DNA of 47,936 nucleotides, from NCBI RefSeq assembly GCF_902830275.1, contig NZ_CADESW010000033.1:1-47936 (forward strand), in the 5' to 3' direction. The stretch is from Burkholderia stagnalis (GTDB lineage Bacteria > Pseudomonadota > Gammaproteobacteria > Burkholderiales > Burkholderiaceae). The notes beneath the pieces are model-generated. The model saw only the letters and a program-made list of their open reading frames with translations, had not been told where the DNA came from and did no database searches. Made by a program: the position numbers and the translations under genes. Shown here one piece after another: positions 16,867 to 25,159 of this stretch (positions are counted from its first letter, which is position 1; each line of letters opens with the position of its first letter).

Positions 16867-18348
16867 TTATTCAGAGTAGCCCTGGGACCCCGGCCGCGCG
16901 TCGTGGCGACGGCCCCACCACGGCAGATACGCGTTGTTCTCGCCGCGCGCACGGAACCAGTCCTTGTCGGGATCGATCGGCGTGAGCTTCGAAGGCGCTA
17001 CAACCACGACCGCCGTCGGATGATCTGAATCAGCCGTGCCCGCGACAAGCACATTTCCGCCCAAGTGATTGGCACGTCCAATCGCAAGCACAACATTGGT
17101 CAGCGCCGTACCGGCACCCATGTCACCGAGCAGCGCGGAGGTATTGAACATCTGCTTGCTGAAATCGTATTCCGGGAGCACTTCGGTCAGAGACTGTGAC
17201 AGAGAACCGATACGCGCAGATGCCGCGTCGCTTCCTTTGCCTGCGTCATGAACGATGTAGTTCAGTGACGGGACAGTTACCCCGGCATTGTGTGCAGCCG
17301 TGTCAATCGTCGCCTTCCAGGCTTGTACTGATCGGCTCGCGCCCTGCTTGGCGTCGAAGTCTTTGACGTTGCTTTTCGCGGCCTTGCCAATCCATGCGAG
17401 CGGCTCGCGCCCGGTCTTGAGATTCGGGCCTGCCAGAATCAGCAGCGCCAGATTCTCGTTGAGTTGCTCGTCGCTCGGCGGAAAGCTCGGTGCGTCCCAG
17501 TTCATCACCCAGACACTCTTGTCGGGGTGCGCCTGCAGATAGTCGAGTGCGGCATCGAGCGACGTGAAACCGGCGTTCTCTCGGCCAGACGTGACGTGCA
17601 CATCTGGTGGCGTATCACGACTCCATAGATCCTTCGCGGACGGGTTTCCGATTTCAAAGAAATCGACCATCCGATCACTGAGATGAGATTTGGCCAGTGC
17701 CGGATCAAGGCGACCAGCAGGAATCGCCAGTTCAACGTGAACACCCGCCAATTCGCGCCACTTGCTCCTATCACTCGGATTTACCGTATAAAAATAACCT
17801 CCATCCGTTACATACCGAGTCCGAAAAACCAACAAAGTCTTATCGATATATTTTTTGTAGAACCCTTTGAATGACTCACCACCCCACTGACCATCCGCCA
17901 CAATCGATATAGGCTGTAGCGTCGAGTATTTTTTGGGGTTCGTACGAACCATATCATCATTTTTGTTCGGCTTTGCCAGGCCGAGAGTCCATAGCAACTG
18001 CCATTCCGTCGGATAATCCCGGCGTTGCAGCGGGTTCAACCATTCGAGGCCAACGACCTGCGCTACGAACGGCTTAGATGACTCAGTCGCGGTCGCCGGC
18101 ACTCCCGAATCACGTGACGGAGCTGCCACTGCCCGTGGCGTTGCAATCACCGTCGTAAATGCAAACACCACAACTGCCAAGAGTCCAGGCACCAATGCCA
18201 ATCGCTTCATCAATGCTCCCGTGCTTAACAAATCAAACGCTGTTCCATCAGACGAGGCCATCATCGTCAAGGATATTCCCGAGGCCAATATCATCACAAC
18301 ACAGGCCAACGCCGCTCGGCGCTGCCAAGTGGCGATGCTCGCCCTCAT
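16867..18348 (-). CDS. tla3: Tla3-like (DUF2875) T6SS lipase adaptor
   Basis: This 493-residue protein (447 if started at 18210) has the DUF2875 hallmarks VGLEWLNPLQRRDYPTEWQ, FKGFYKKY and VWVMNWDAPSFPP, and ends in a basic tail. In Pseudomonas, Tla3 binds the Tle3 phospholipase and hands it to the TTR domain of VgrG2b. Two starts are credible. The ATG at 18348 overlaps the tle3 stop as ATGA with GGGAG upstream, and adds a first hydrophobic segment. The ATG at 18210 also has GGGAG and gives a single signal-anchor like that of the duplicate copy. Base composition is more AT-rich than in the flanking genes. The family call is confident; the adaptor role is by homology. Confidence 0.85.
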   Translation of the reverse strand: MRASIATWQRRAALACVVMILASGISLTMMASSDGTAFDLLSTGALMKRLALVPGLLAVVVFAFTTVIATPRAVAAPSRDSGVPATATESSKPFVAQVVGLEWLNPLQRRDYPTEWQLLWTLGLAKPNKNDDMVRTNPKKYSTLQPISIVADGQWGGESFKGFYKKYIDKTLLVFRTRYVTDGGYFYTVNPSDRSKWRELAGVHVELAIPAGRLDPALAKSHLSDRMVDFFEIGNPSAKDLWSRDTPPDVHVTSGRENAGFTSLDAALDYLQAHPDKSVWVMNWDAPSFPPSDEQLNENLALLILAGPNLKTGREPLAWIGKAAKSNVKDFDAKQGASRSVQAWKATIDTAAHNAGVTVPSLNYIVHDAGKGSDAASARIGSLSQSLTEVLPEYDFSKQMFNTSALLGDMGAGTALTNVVLAIGRANHLGGNVLVAGTADSDHPTAVVVVAPSKLTPIDPDKDWFRARGENNAYLPWWGRRHDARPGSQGYSE

Positions 18349-20615
18349 ACATAGCTCCCGATTTTCATAAAGAACCCTCCATCACGCTCATCATGTATCT
18401 TCGCGGGCATTTTTGCATCACCGTCTTTTGCAATCCATTCATGCAGGAACATCGTCTTATATTTTCCACTCAAAATATAGTCGCCAAATGCATGACTTGG
18501 ATTATCTTCGCCCAACCCGCCGACAAATCTCCAGTCAGCCTCAATTCTGAGCTTGAGAAATTCACCCTCCGTCAGATAACACAGTCCAATCGCAATATCA
18601 TAAGCCAAGGCATATTGCGCATGATCCGAATTAGTCATGATCGTCGAATGATTCGTTGGGTTGTTCTTATCCCCGTTATTCAGAATATCGAATATTTTCC
18701 TATCGCGCCACTTCGCATAATCCGCACTTGCTTGAGCAGGATCGTCCTCCCCAGCCACTTTTCCGTCCGCGCCAACCCAATCGGCATTTTTTGCCCGTCT
18801 CGCCTCCATACGCAGAATCGCATGGTCCTCGTATCGCTGCGCTGCTTCAGTCTGCACGTTGCCCTGCGCCGTCAGTTCTTTCGCGTTAGCCGGAAACTTC
18901 TCCGATTTACTGTCGAAATTATCGTACGGATCATCGGTATTCCTCTCCTTCTTTCCGGCGTCCCGCGCAGCCGAGGGAGGATCGTAACCTTCATTGAAGG
19001 CGCCCTCTTTTTCATTGGCTCCCGACGACTGGTCATAGCGCGTCGCCCTTGGCTTGAATCGTGTCTCCTTGTCGAGCATCGGCGCCGTAATCGGGATCTC
19101 CCATTTTTCCGGCGGATCAGCATTGACCTTCACACTTGTCAGATTGAACAAATAGAGCGCCGGACTCGATACAACCGTAAAAAATTTTGCAAGCCAATTC
19201 TGATTGGAATGCAATGCACGCCCAAGTGCGAATCGGGCATCCGGCGATTTCGGATACCAGAATCCCTCCTCCTTGTTTGTCTCATGACGCCAGTCATCCT
19301 CCCAATACCGATAAAGCTTGCCTTCTCCACCAACCTCGAAACCCGATGCAAAAACCCGCTGCGAGAACACGCCCCATCCATTGGTCGCATTGATTTCTTC
19401 GATATTCATGCCACGCCAGCCGATTCCTTGCACCGTCGTCGCGGATATGACCTGATCATGCGGGCAGCAGTACAGCGTCACACGCCCGTAAGTTTTCTCC
19501 CCATACAACCCATGTGCCGCCCGATCCTTGGCCGCACTATACGGTTTTCCGCCGTTCTGCGACGGCCGTGAGTTTTCCATCGCTCGATCGAGATCCTCCA
19601 CCGGCATCTCGAGATCCGCTCGTGCACGGAGGATATCGAAGTACTCTCTCAGCGTTTCCTTGCGGGCGACATAGGTTTCCCGCCCTGCGCGCCCGTCCTT
19701 GTCCCGCATCCCGCGCTGCGCCCAGGTGTCGGTCCCGATTCCCTCCACGAGACTGTACGGAGGATTCGCGAGGACGTAAGTGTCGGCAACGCAACGTCCA
19801 CTCTTGCCCCATTGATCCTTGACTTCAGGCAGGCGATCGCCCAGAAACGCCGCCGAGATGCCAACCATGTTCCCCTGGCTGTGGCAGACGACCGTTATCG
19901 GCACGTCGGCCTGCTTCTTGCGGATCGACTCGATCAGGCGCGCAAGCCGCAGCGCGGCCAGTACGCCGTAGGTGCGAGACGGCGTCGAGTAGACCTGACG
20001 ATTGCCTACGGAATTCAAGTGCTGAACCGTGATCCAGAGGAACAATCGGTCGTTCAGCCCTTCATTCCACAAATCGGGCAGACTTGAGCAGCCACCCGCG
20101 AACGGTCCGCCTCCCCAGTAGTTCTTCTCATTGAGCATGATCTTGTCGCCATACTCTTTCAATTCGGTCGAGTTCGCGGAGTACCCCCATCGAAAATGAA
20201 TGACGGGGGAAAAAGACGGGTCCGGCTTGATGTACGTCTTCGAAGACATCTCCGGGTTCAGAAACCCGTCTGGAGTCAGGCTTTCGATGTAACTGACAGG
20301 TGACATTTGCCCTGCAGAGGGCCCTTGTTGGAACAACTGGTCGCTGTAACGGCCCATGCGCCGATTCAGGCCGGCACACAGCCCCTTCTCCGCCTCCTTG
20401 AACCACTCCCCTTCGGAGTTCACACCGTGCACGAAGATGACGACGCCCGGAAGCGGCATCTGCATCACGCATTCCAGTTGGTTCTTGTGGTCGGGCAGCA
20501 CCGTGCCCAGTCCGTTGCCAACCGTAATCTGGGATGGATCGGAGGCAGATGGCTGCGCTGTCGCCCTGTTCGAAAAATCTACGCTACGGCTCGACATGTT
20601 ATCGTTCTCAATCAC
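18345..20615 (-). CDS. tle3: Tle3-family T6SS lipase effector (DUF3274 type)
   Basis: This is a 756-residue alpha/beta-hydrolase effector. The oxyanion strand VVIFVHGVNSEGEWF is near residue 60. The nucleophile elbow is VCHSQGNMVG with Ser246, where the first glycine of the usual Gly-x-Ser-x-Gly is Cys. The C-terminal half (about 400-756) is long, charged and comparable to the DUF3274 region of Tle3 proteins. There is no signal peptide, as expected for T6SS cargo. Tle3 acts as a phospholipase in the periplasm of target cells. The GTG at 20615 abuts the vgrG stop; an ATG at 20597 is an equally good start. It is translationally coupled to tla3 through a 4-base overlap. No tli3 immunity gene lies between vgrG and tle3. 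AT content rises in the 3' third. Confidence 0.85.
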   Translation of the reverse strand: MIENDNMSSRSVDFSNRATAQPSASDPSQITVGNGLGTVLPDHKNQLECVMQMPLPGVVIFVHGVNSEGEWFKEAEKGLCAGLNRRMGRYSDQLFQQGPSAGQMSPVSYIESLTPDGFLNPEMSSKTYIKPDPSFSPVIHFRWGYSANSTELKEYGDKIMLNEKNYWGGGPFAGGCSSLPDLWNEGLNDRLFLWITVQHLNSVGNRQVYSTPSRTYGVLAALRLARLIESIRKKQADVPITVVCHSQGNMVGISAAFLGDRLPEVKDQWGKSGRCVADTYVLANPPYSLVEGIGTDTWAQRGMRDKDGRAGRETYVARKETLREYFDILRARADLEMPVEDLDRAMENSRPSQNGGKPYSAAKDRAAHGLYGEKTYGRVTLYCCPHDQVISATTVQGIGWRGMNIEEINATNGWGVFSQRVFASGFEVGGEGKLYRYWEDDWRHETNKEEGFWYPKSPDARFALGRALHSNQNWLAKFFTVVSSPALYLFNLTSVKVNADPPEKWEIPITAPMLDKETRFKPRATRYDQSSGANEKEGAFNEGYDPPSAARDAGKKERNTDDPYDNFDSKSEKFPANAKELTAQGNVQTEAAQRYEDHAILRMEARRAKNADWVGADGKVAGEDDPAQASADYAKWRDRKIFDILNNGDKNNPTNHSTIMTNSDHAQYALAYDIAIGLCYLTEGEFLKLRIEADWRFVGGLGEDNPSHAFGDYILSGKYKTMFLHEWIAKDGDAKMPAKIHDERDGGFFMKIGSYV

Positions 20616-23432
20616 TCAGGTTCGCGGCTTGAAAAACCGCACGGCCAGTTGTTCGAATTGATCGCTGCTGACGGGCGACAACGTTCCTGCAGCGTCGGTC
20701 TTACCCTTGATCACCTCTCCCGAAGCCTTCCGCACTTCGGCCTCCATCCCCTCCACCGGCTGCCCATCCGTCGCCCTCACCAGCTTCGGCACCCGCCCCA
20801 ACGGCGCATGCTCGAACTTCGGAAAATCCGTGCTCATATTCGCCGGCCCGGCCCACGTATGCGCGGCCGATTTCACGGTAAAACTCCCCGGACACCCGAG
20901 CTCGATATCCCCGCCCTGCAGCTTCAGATACGCGCCGCCCGACGTGACGAACACCACCTGCTCGCTCGCCATCCCCGCCAACTTCCCGCCCGCCGCCGTC
21001 ATCTGGATGTTCTTCGCCGAATCGATCTGCGTGTCGTCGTTCTGGCTCTGCAGCCGCACCTTCCCCTGATTCGCGATCGCGGACACCCCTTCGCTGTGCG
21101 CGAACATCTGCACGCCATGCCCCGCGTGCAGGTTGATCCGCTGCCCGCTCGTGTATTGCAGATGGTTCTGCGCGACGGTATCGACGTTGCCGCCGGCATG
21201 GGTGGTGACGGTCTTCGGCGTCGCGACGCTGATCCCCGCCGGCGCCGTGATGCCGATCGCGGCCTGCTCGCCGCCCGATGCGCCGTCGCCTCCCGAAGCC
21301 TCGCCATTCGGCCAGCCCCGCACCGTCGTCATCAGCGCATCGTGCGGCTGCGTGTCCATCGCGACGCCCTGATGCTGCGCGGCGTAATCGCCGAGGCTCT
21401 TGAACAGTTCCACGCACTCCTGCATCAGCTGCAGATACTCGTCGCGCGCGAGATGTCCGTCGCTCGCGCGCAGCCGCTGCCATGCCGAGATCAGCATCGC
21501 CTTGCCGCTGCGGATCGCGACATGCGCGTCGCTGCGCAGTTCGGCGCCTTCGCCGCGCGCCGCGCCCTGGCCGTTCTCGCGCGGCTGCGTCAGAAACCCG
21601 AGATTCAGCTGGCTGTGCGCATGCTCGCTCGCGAGCTGGCTGCTGATCTGCCCGGGCGTGTCGTCGAAGCGGATCTGGTTGTAGCGCTGCCCCTTGATCT
21701 CCTTCGTCTTCGTACCCGACAGGTAGCGGTTCCCCGGCAGCGCGCCCGTATGGCTGAAGGTCGCCGGCATGTTCGGCCCGTTCGCCAGCACGCCCAGCAC
21801 GACGAGCCGGTCCGGATCGCCGCCGATATGCCCGATCAGCACTTCCATGCCCACCCGCGGCAGCGTATTCGCGCCGAAGGTCGGCCCCGCGAGCGCGCAG
21901 GCCACGCGCACGGGTGCGCTGTCGGCCGGTGCGCCGCTGGTGCCCGCGCCTTGCGCGTGCGCGTGGTCGTCCGCGCTGAGCCCCTGGATCTGCACGCGGA
22001 TGCGTCCCATCTCGTCGCAGAACACCTCCTCGCCTTCCGGGCCGACGACGACGGCCGTCATCGGATGCACCGCCGGCAAGTCGACGCCCGGGTCGTACGC
22101 GGGCGTCAGCGGCACGCCGCGCCGCACGCACGAGAAGGTGTTCTCGTAGCGCGTATCGTCGTCGCCGGCCGGCTTCCCGCCGGTGTCGGGCGGCGCCGCA
22201 TCGAACAGCGCGCGGCTCGCCGCGAACAGCGATTGCGCGCGCGCGTTGAGCGCCTTCGGCAGGTTGTTCTGCGCACGGTGGTGCAGCGACGTGACGATGA
22301 ACTGGCGCTGCTCGACCGGCAGCGTGTCGAGTTGCGGATGCTCGGCGAGCGTGAACCAGTGGCCGACCGCCAGATCCCGCACGCCGCCCGCGCCGTCGAC
22401 GGATTCCGCGCGCAGCTCGTGCGCGAGCATCCGATCCTTGCCGATCCGGTCGAGGTCGGACGACGAATCGCCCGCGTGCGGAATATCGATCACCGCGTCG
22501 GCGAGCAGGTGCGCGATGTCGTTGCCGGCCTCGCCCTGGTCGACGATCGTCGCCTGCTCGGTCTGCGACATCCGGCCGTTCTTGTAATCCCACGTCGGCC
22601 GGGCGACGCTGCCCGGAATCAGACTGCGGCGCGTCGCCCACAGCGTGATCGAGTCGCGCGCCTCGGTCGCCGCGTCGCGGTGGTAGCGCACCGTGCCCGC
22701 TTCGGTCTCGGGCAGCTTCATCGGATCGTCGGTGAAGACGAGCGTATGGATCGGCGTGTCGGCCGCCGCGCCGTCGTTCCTGTCGCCGGATTTGCCGGCC
22801 TTCGCGAACACCGTCGCGCCGTCGCGCCGCAGCAGCCGCCGGATGAAATGCGCATCGGATTCGTTCACCTGCCGCGTAAGCTCGCGCGCCGGATAGCGTT
22901 CGCGCCGCAGCCCCGACAGGTCGAACTCGAACGCCCGCGCGAGTGCCGGGCTGCGCTGGCGCCATTCGTGCAGCAGCACGTCGAGAATGTCGGGCAGGCT
23001 CTTGGAGCGGAAAATCCGCGAATTGGTCCGCCGCTCCATCACGGACAGCACGTCGCGGATCGTCAGCTGGTAGCACGCGAGCGATCCGTCCGATTGCCCG
23101 GCGCGGACGTCGGTCACGATCCCGTTGATCGCATGCAGACGCCCGCGATCAGTCGTCATCTGGACGGAAACCGGCAGCCCGATCAGGCTGCGGATCGGCA
23201 GGTCGGCCCGTGCGGACACGCACGTCAGGTGACCGGCGATCCCCGTCATCAGCCCTTCCCGTATGTCCGCGTACTGGAGCGCCAGGACCTGCTCCAGCGT
23301 ACGCTGGGCCTGCCCCCAGTTCAGGCGGATGGGTCGATTGTTCTGGTCGACTACCCCGGATGCAAATGCGCGCAGCAAATCGGCTGTATTCACAGCGTCA
23401 CTCTCAGGTTCTTGTTTTACTTCGTTATTCAC
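20616..23432 (-). CDS. vgrG: VgrG (TssI) T6SS spike protein with C-terminal extension
   Basis: This 938-residue protein has the gp27/gp44-like N-terminal half, the gp5 OB-fold near residue 470 (DEMGRIRVQ), a DUF2345 region (about 630-850), and a final about 70-residue tail beginning PKLVRATDGQPVEGM. The tail reads as a transthyretin/carboxypeptidase-regulatory-like beta sandwich. In Pseudomonas VgrG2b a comparable TTR domain recruits Tla3-Tle3, so this tail is probably the cargo dock. The start is GTG, because no in-frame ATG is available nearby. No tss core genes are in the window, so this is an orphan vgrG island that must use a secretion apparatus encoded elsewhere. Confidence 0.94.
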   Translation of the reverse strand: MNNEVKQEPESDAVNTADLLRAFASGVVDQNNRPIRLNWGQAQRTLEQVLALQYADIREGLMTGIAGHLTCVSARADLPIRSLIGLPVSVQMTTDRGRLHAINGIVTDVRAGQSDGSLACYQLTIRDVLSVMERRTNSRIFRSKSLPDILDVLLHEWRQRSPALARAFEFDLSGLRRERYPARELTRQVNESDAHFIRRLLRRDGATVFAKAGKSGDRNDGAAADTPIHTLVFTDDPMKLPETEAGTVRYHRDAATEARDSITLWATRRSLIPGSVARPTWDYKNGRMSQTEQATIVDQGEAGNDIAHLLADAVIDIPHAGDSSSDLDRIGKDRMLAHELRAESVDGAGGVRDLAVGHWFTLAEHPQLDTLPVEQRQFIVTSLHHRAQNNLPKALNARAQSLFAASRALFDAAPPDTGGKPAGDDDTRYENTFSCVRRGVPLTPAYDPGVDLPAVHPMTAVVVGPEGEEVFCDEMGRIRVQIQGLSADDHAHAQGAGTSGAPADSAPVRVACALAGPTFGANTLPRVGMEVLIGHIGGDPDRLVVLGVLANGPNMPATFSHTGALPGNRYLSGTKTKEIKGQRYNQIRFDDTPGQISSQLASEHAHSQLNLGFLTQPRENGQGAARGEGAELRSDAHVAIRSGKAMLISAWQRLRASDGHLARDEYLQLMQECVELFKSLGDYAAQHQGVAMDTQPHDALMTTVRGWPNGEASGGDGASGGEQAAIGITAPAGISVATPKTVTTHAGGNVDTVAQNHLQYTSGQRINLHAGHGVQMFAHSEGVSAIANQGKVRLQSQNDDTQIDSAKNIQMTAAGGKLAGMASEQVVFVTSGGAYLKLQGGDIELGCPGSFTVKSAAHTWAGPANMSTDFPKFEHAPLGRVPKLVRATDGQPVEGMEAEVRKASGEVIKGKTDAAGTLSPVSSDQFEQLAVRFFKPRT

Positions 23433-23604
23433 CGGGCATGCGCGCCTGCGATGTAACCTTGGGCACCGCCCATCTCGTTTTGGCGGAGCATAGCAAATTT
23501 GTCAAAAATATGAACCTGTTCTGACAGTATTTAGAATAACCAATTGAGCGCGACGGGTTTCTGCTTTAGAAATTCACTTTCTTTCACTGAGATCGCAGTG
23601 CGGG

Positions 23605-23694
23605 ATCGGTAATTTTCACGCATTGCCGACGCAACTCGTGCATTTGCGCACTCGCCAATCGGTAAAAATCACAGACGCGACTCGTGTATCCGCG
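23605..23694. repeat. Two-block imperfect direct repeat upstream of vgrG
   Basis: ATCGGTAA...TCAC occurs at 23605-23619 and again at 23658-23672. GACGCnACTCGTGnATnnGCG occurs at 23628-23648 and 23674-23694. The copies lie in the divergent promoter region between vgrG and the gene at 23718. They could be regulator-binding sites or a small duplication. Confidence 0.6.
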
Positions 23695-23717
23695 ACGATC
23701 ATTCGGACAGGACAAAA

Positions 23718-24458
23718 ATGAATAGTTGGGTCATTGCCGCGCTTGCGGGCGTCGCCCTTTACCTGGTCGCACGCGTGCTCAAACGGGCGACGGCACGGCC
23801 AGCAACGGCAGCGTCATTTCCCGACGCCGGCGACACCGCGGCAGCGCCCGAGGCGCATCCCCCATCGGTGCCGGCGGCCGCACCGGAATGGAAACTCGCC
23901 GACCAGCCGGAGCTTGCGTCGATCGATCGCGTCGAACTCATGGCGACGGTCAGCATCCCCGCGCGACAGCACGACATGACCGCCATGCTCGTGGAGCGCG
24001 GCGCACTCGACCGCCACGTTCGCGACGCCAACGAGCGCCTTCTGCCGGAGTCCACGAATCTCGTCATCAGCGTACTGCTGCGCAAGATCCCGATCGACCT
24101 GATCCCCGCGCTTGCAGAGAACCCGGTCGACAACCTGCAGATCTCCGCTTATGTCTCATGGGGCGAGCGCGGCTACATTCATGGCGCGTACGGGAACATC
24201 GCCCATCTCGAACAAGCCTTCGCCGCATGGCTCGACGCGCCGCCGGGGTGGCAAGGCGTGGCCCAGGAGCGCGGCGCTTTCATCGAAGGGACGTTCTTCA
24301 CCGGCGACGTCCTGCTGCATGTCGAGCGCGGGTACATGGACAGTTCCGTGTCTGTCGACGTCGTGTCTCGCGAGGCGTTGCGGCGGGATGTTCGCCGGCA
24401 ACTCGCCGAATTGCGCGCGCACCTGCAGGCAAGTCTCTCGCACGAAACGGACGGCTGA
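23718..24458 (+). CDS. Membrane-anchored protein of unknown function next to vgrG
   Basis: The product is 246 residues. Residues 3-20 form an N-terminal membrane anchor followed by basic residues (RVLKRATARP), then a proline/alanine-rich linker to about residue 55, then a folded domain of about 185 residues with mixed strands and helices. I recognise no catalytic motif. The ribosome-binding site is GGACAGGA about 6 bases before the ATG. It diverges from vgrG across a 285-base region. Because no canonical Tli3 immunity gene is present in the T6SS module, this is one candidate for an immunity or accessory protein. Nothing in the sequence proves that. Confidence 0.65.
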   Translation: MNSWVIAALAGVALYLVARVLKRATARPATAASFPDAGDTAAAPEAHPPSVPAAAPEWKLADQPELASIDRVELMATVSIPARQHDMTAMLVERGALDRHVRDANERLLPESTNLVISVLLRKIPIDLIPALAENPVDNLQISAYVSWGERGYIHGAYGNIAHLEQAFAAWLDAPPGWQGVAQERGAFIEGTFFTGDVLLHVERGYMDSSVSVDVVSREALRRDVRRQLAELRAHLQASLSHETDG

Positions 24459-24482
24459 CGCCGACAGCATGAAGGGGCGCTG

Positions 24483-24908
24483 CTACGCGCGATCGGACGA
24501 TGCAACGCGCGCCATCTTCAGGCGTGAAAAAACGAACGGCAGCGACCAGTCGCGTATCGTGAATTCCCAGCGCCCTTCGACGTCCACGAACGTCGCCGTA
24601 AAGCGGCGCTCGTCCGTCCACGTCACGTCGTCGAGCCAGTACGAGCTGTACATTGCCCCCACCGTCCGTTGCGCCAGCACCTTGCCGAGATCCTTCGAGA
24701 GCAGCGAAAACGTAACGGCCTCCTCGAACGGGCAATCGTAATCGGTCACCAGCAGATAGCCGGCCCGGGTTTCGAATTGCCGCAGCAGCGTGTAGCCCGA
24801 CACCGTGACATCGGCAGGCCTGCCGCCGACGAGGACGCGCGATCGCCTCGGCCAGGATTCGTACGGCCCCGCGTGCGTTTCGATTGAAAACCGGTCGACC
24901 GGATTCAT
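24483..24908 (-). CDS. Uncharacterised 141-residue protein
   Basis: This short, probably cytosolic protein is rich in aromatic residues and beta-strand patterns (GYTLLRQFET, RWEFTIRDW). There is no signal peptide or membrane segment. The start at 24908 has GGGAAG just upstream. It is convergent with the gene at 23718 (24-base gap) and lies downstream of the tRNA-Ser terminator. I do not recognise a family. Codon use matches that of genuine genes around it, so it is probably real. Confidence 0.6.
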   Translation of the reverse strand: MNPVDRFSIETHAGPYESWPRRSRVLVGGRPADVTVSGYTLLRQFETRAGYLLVTDYDCPFEEAVTFSLLSKDLGKVLAQRTVGAMYSSYWLDDVTWTDERRFTATFVDVEGRWEFTIRDWSLPFVFSRLKMARVASSDRA

Positions 24909-24965
24909 GCTTCCCGCGCCCTCCCGACTCCGTCAGCGACGTGCCGGCCTTCGGAGCCGGACATG

Positions 24966-24998
24966 AAAAAGCCCCGCAAGTCCATGAACTTGCGGGGC
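24966..24998 (-). terminator. Rho-independent terminator after tRNA-Ser
   Basis: Eleven base pairs (GCCCCGCAAGT with its complement) surround a 6-base loop, followed on the minus strand by five T. It ends the tRNA transcript. The structure could also work in the plus direction. Confidence 0.85.
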
Positions 24999-25009
24999 TT
25001 TTCTGAATC

Positions 25010-25099
25010 TGGCGGAGAGAGGGGGATTCGAACCCCCGATAGGCTTTCACCTATACACGCTTTCCAGGCGTGCGACTTAAACCACTCATCCATCTCTCC
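25010..25099 (-). tRNA. tRNA-Ser (anticodon GGA)
   Basis: The acceptor stem GGAGAGA pairs with TCTCTCC, followed by discriminator G and an encoded CCA (25012-25010). The anticodon loop CTGGAAA holds GGA, the class II variable arm is long, and the T-loop GGTTCGAATCC is canonical. It reads serine codons TCC/TCT. A terminator follows directly. Confidence 0.97.
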
Positions 25100-25159
25100 G
25101 GAAGAGCGAGAGTATAGCAAACTCTTGCGCCGCCCCGCCACTCCCTCTTCACCCCGCCG

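Noticed and set aside
14820..25099. T6SS segment as an element integrated into tRNA-Ser
   Set aside because: The tRNA 3' end faces the segment, but I found no second copy of its 3' sequence at the far side and no integrase gene. Local AT-richness alone is not enough.
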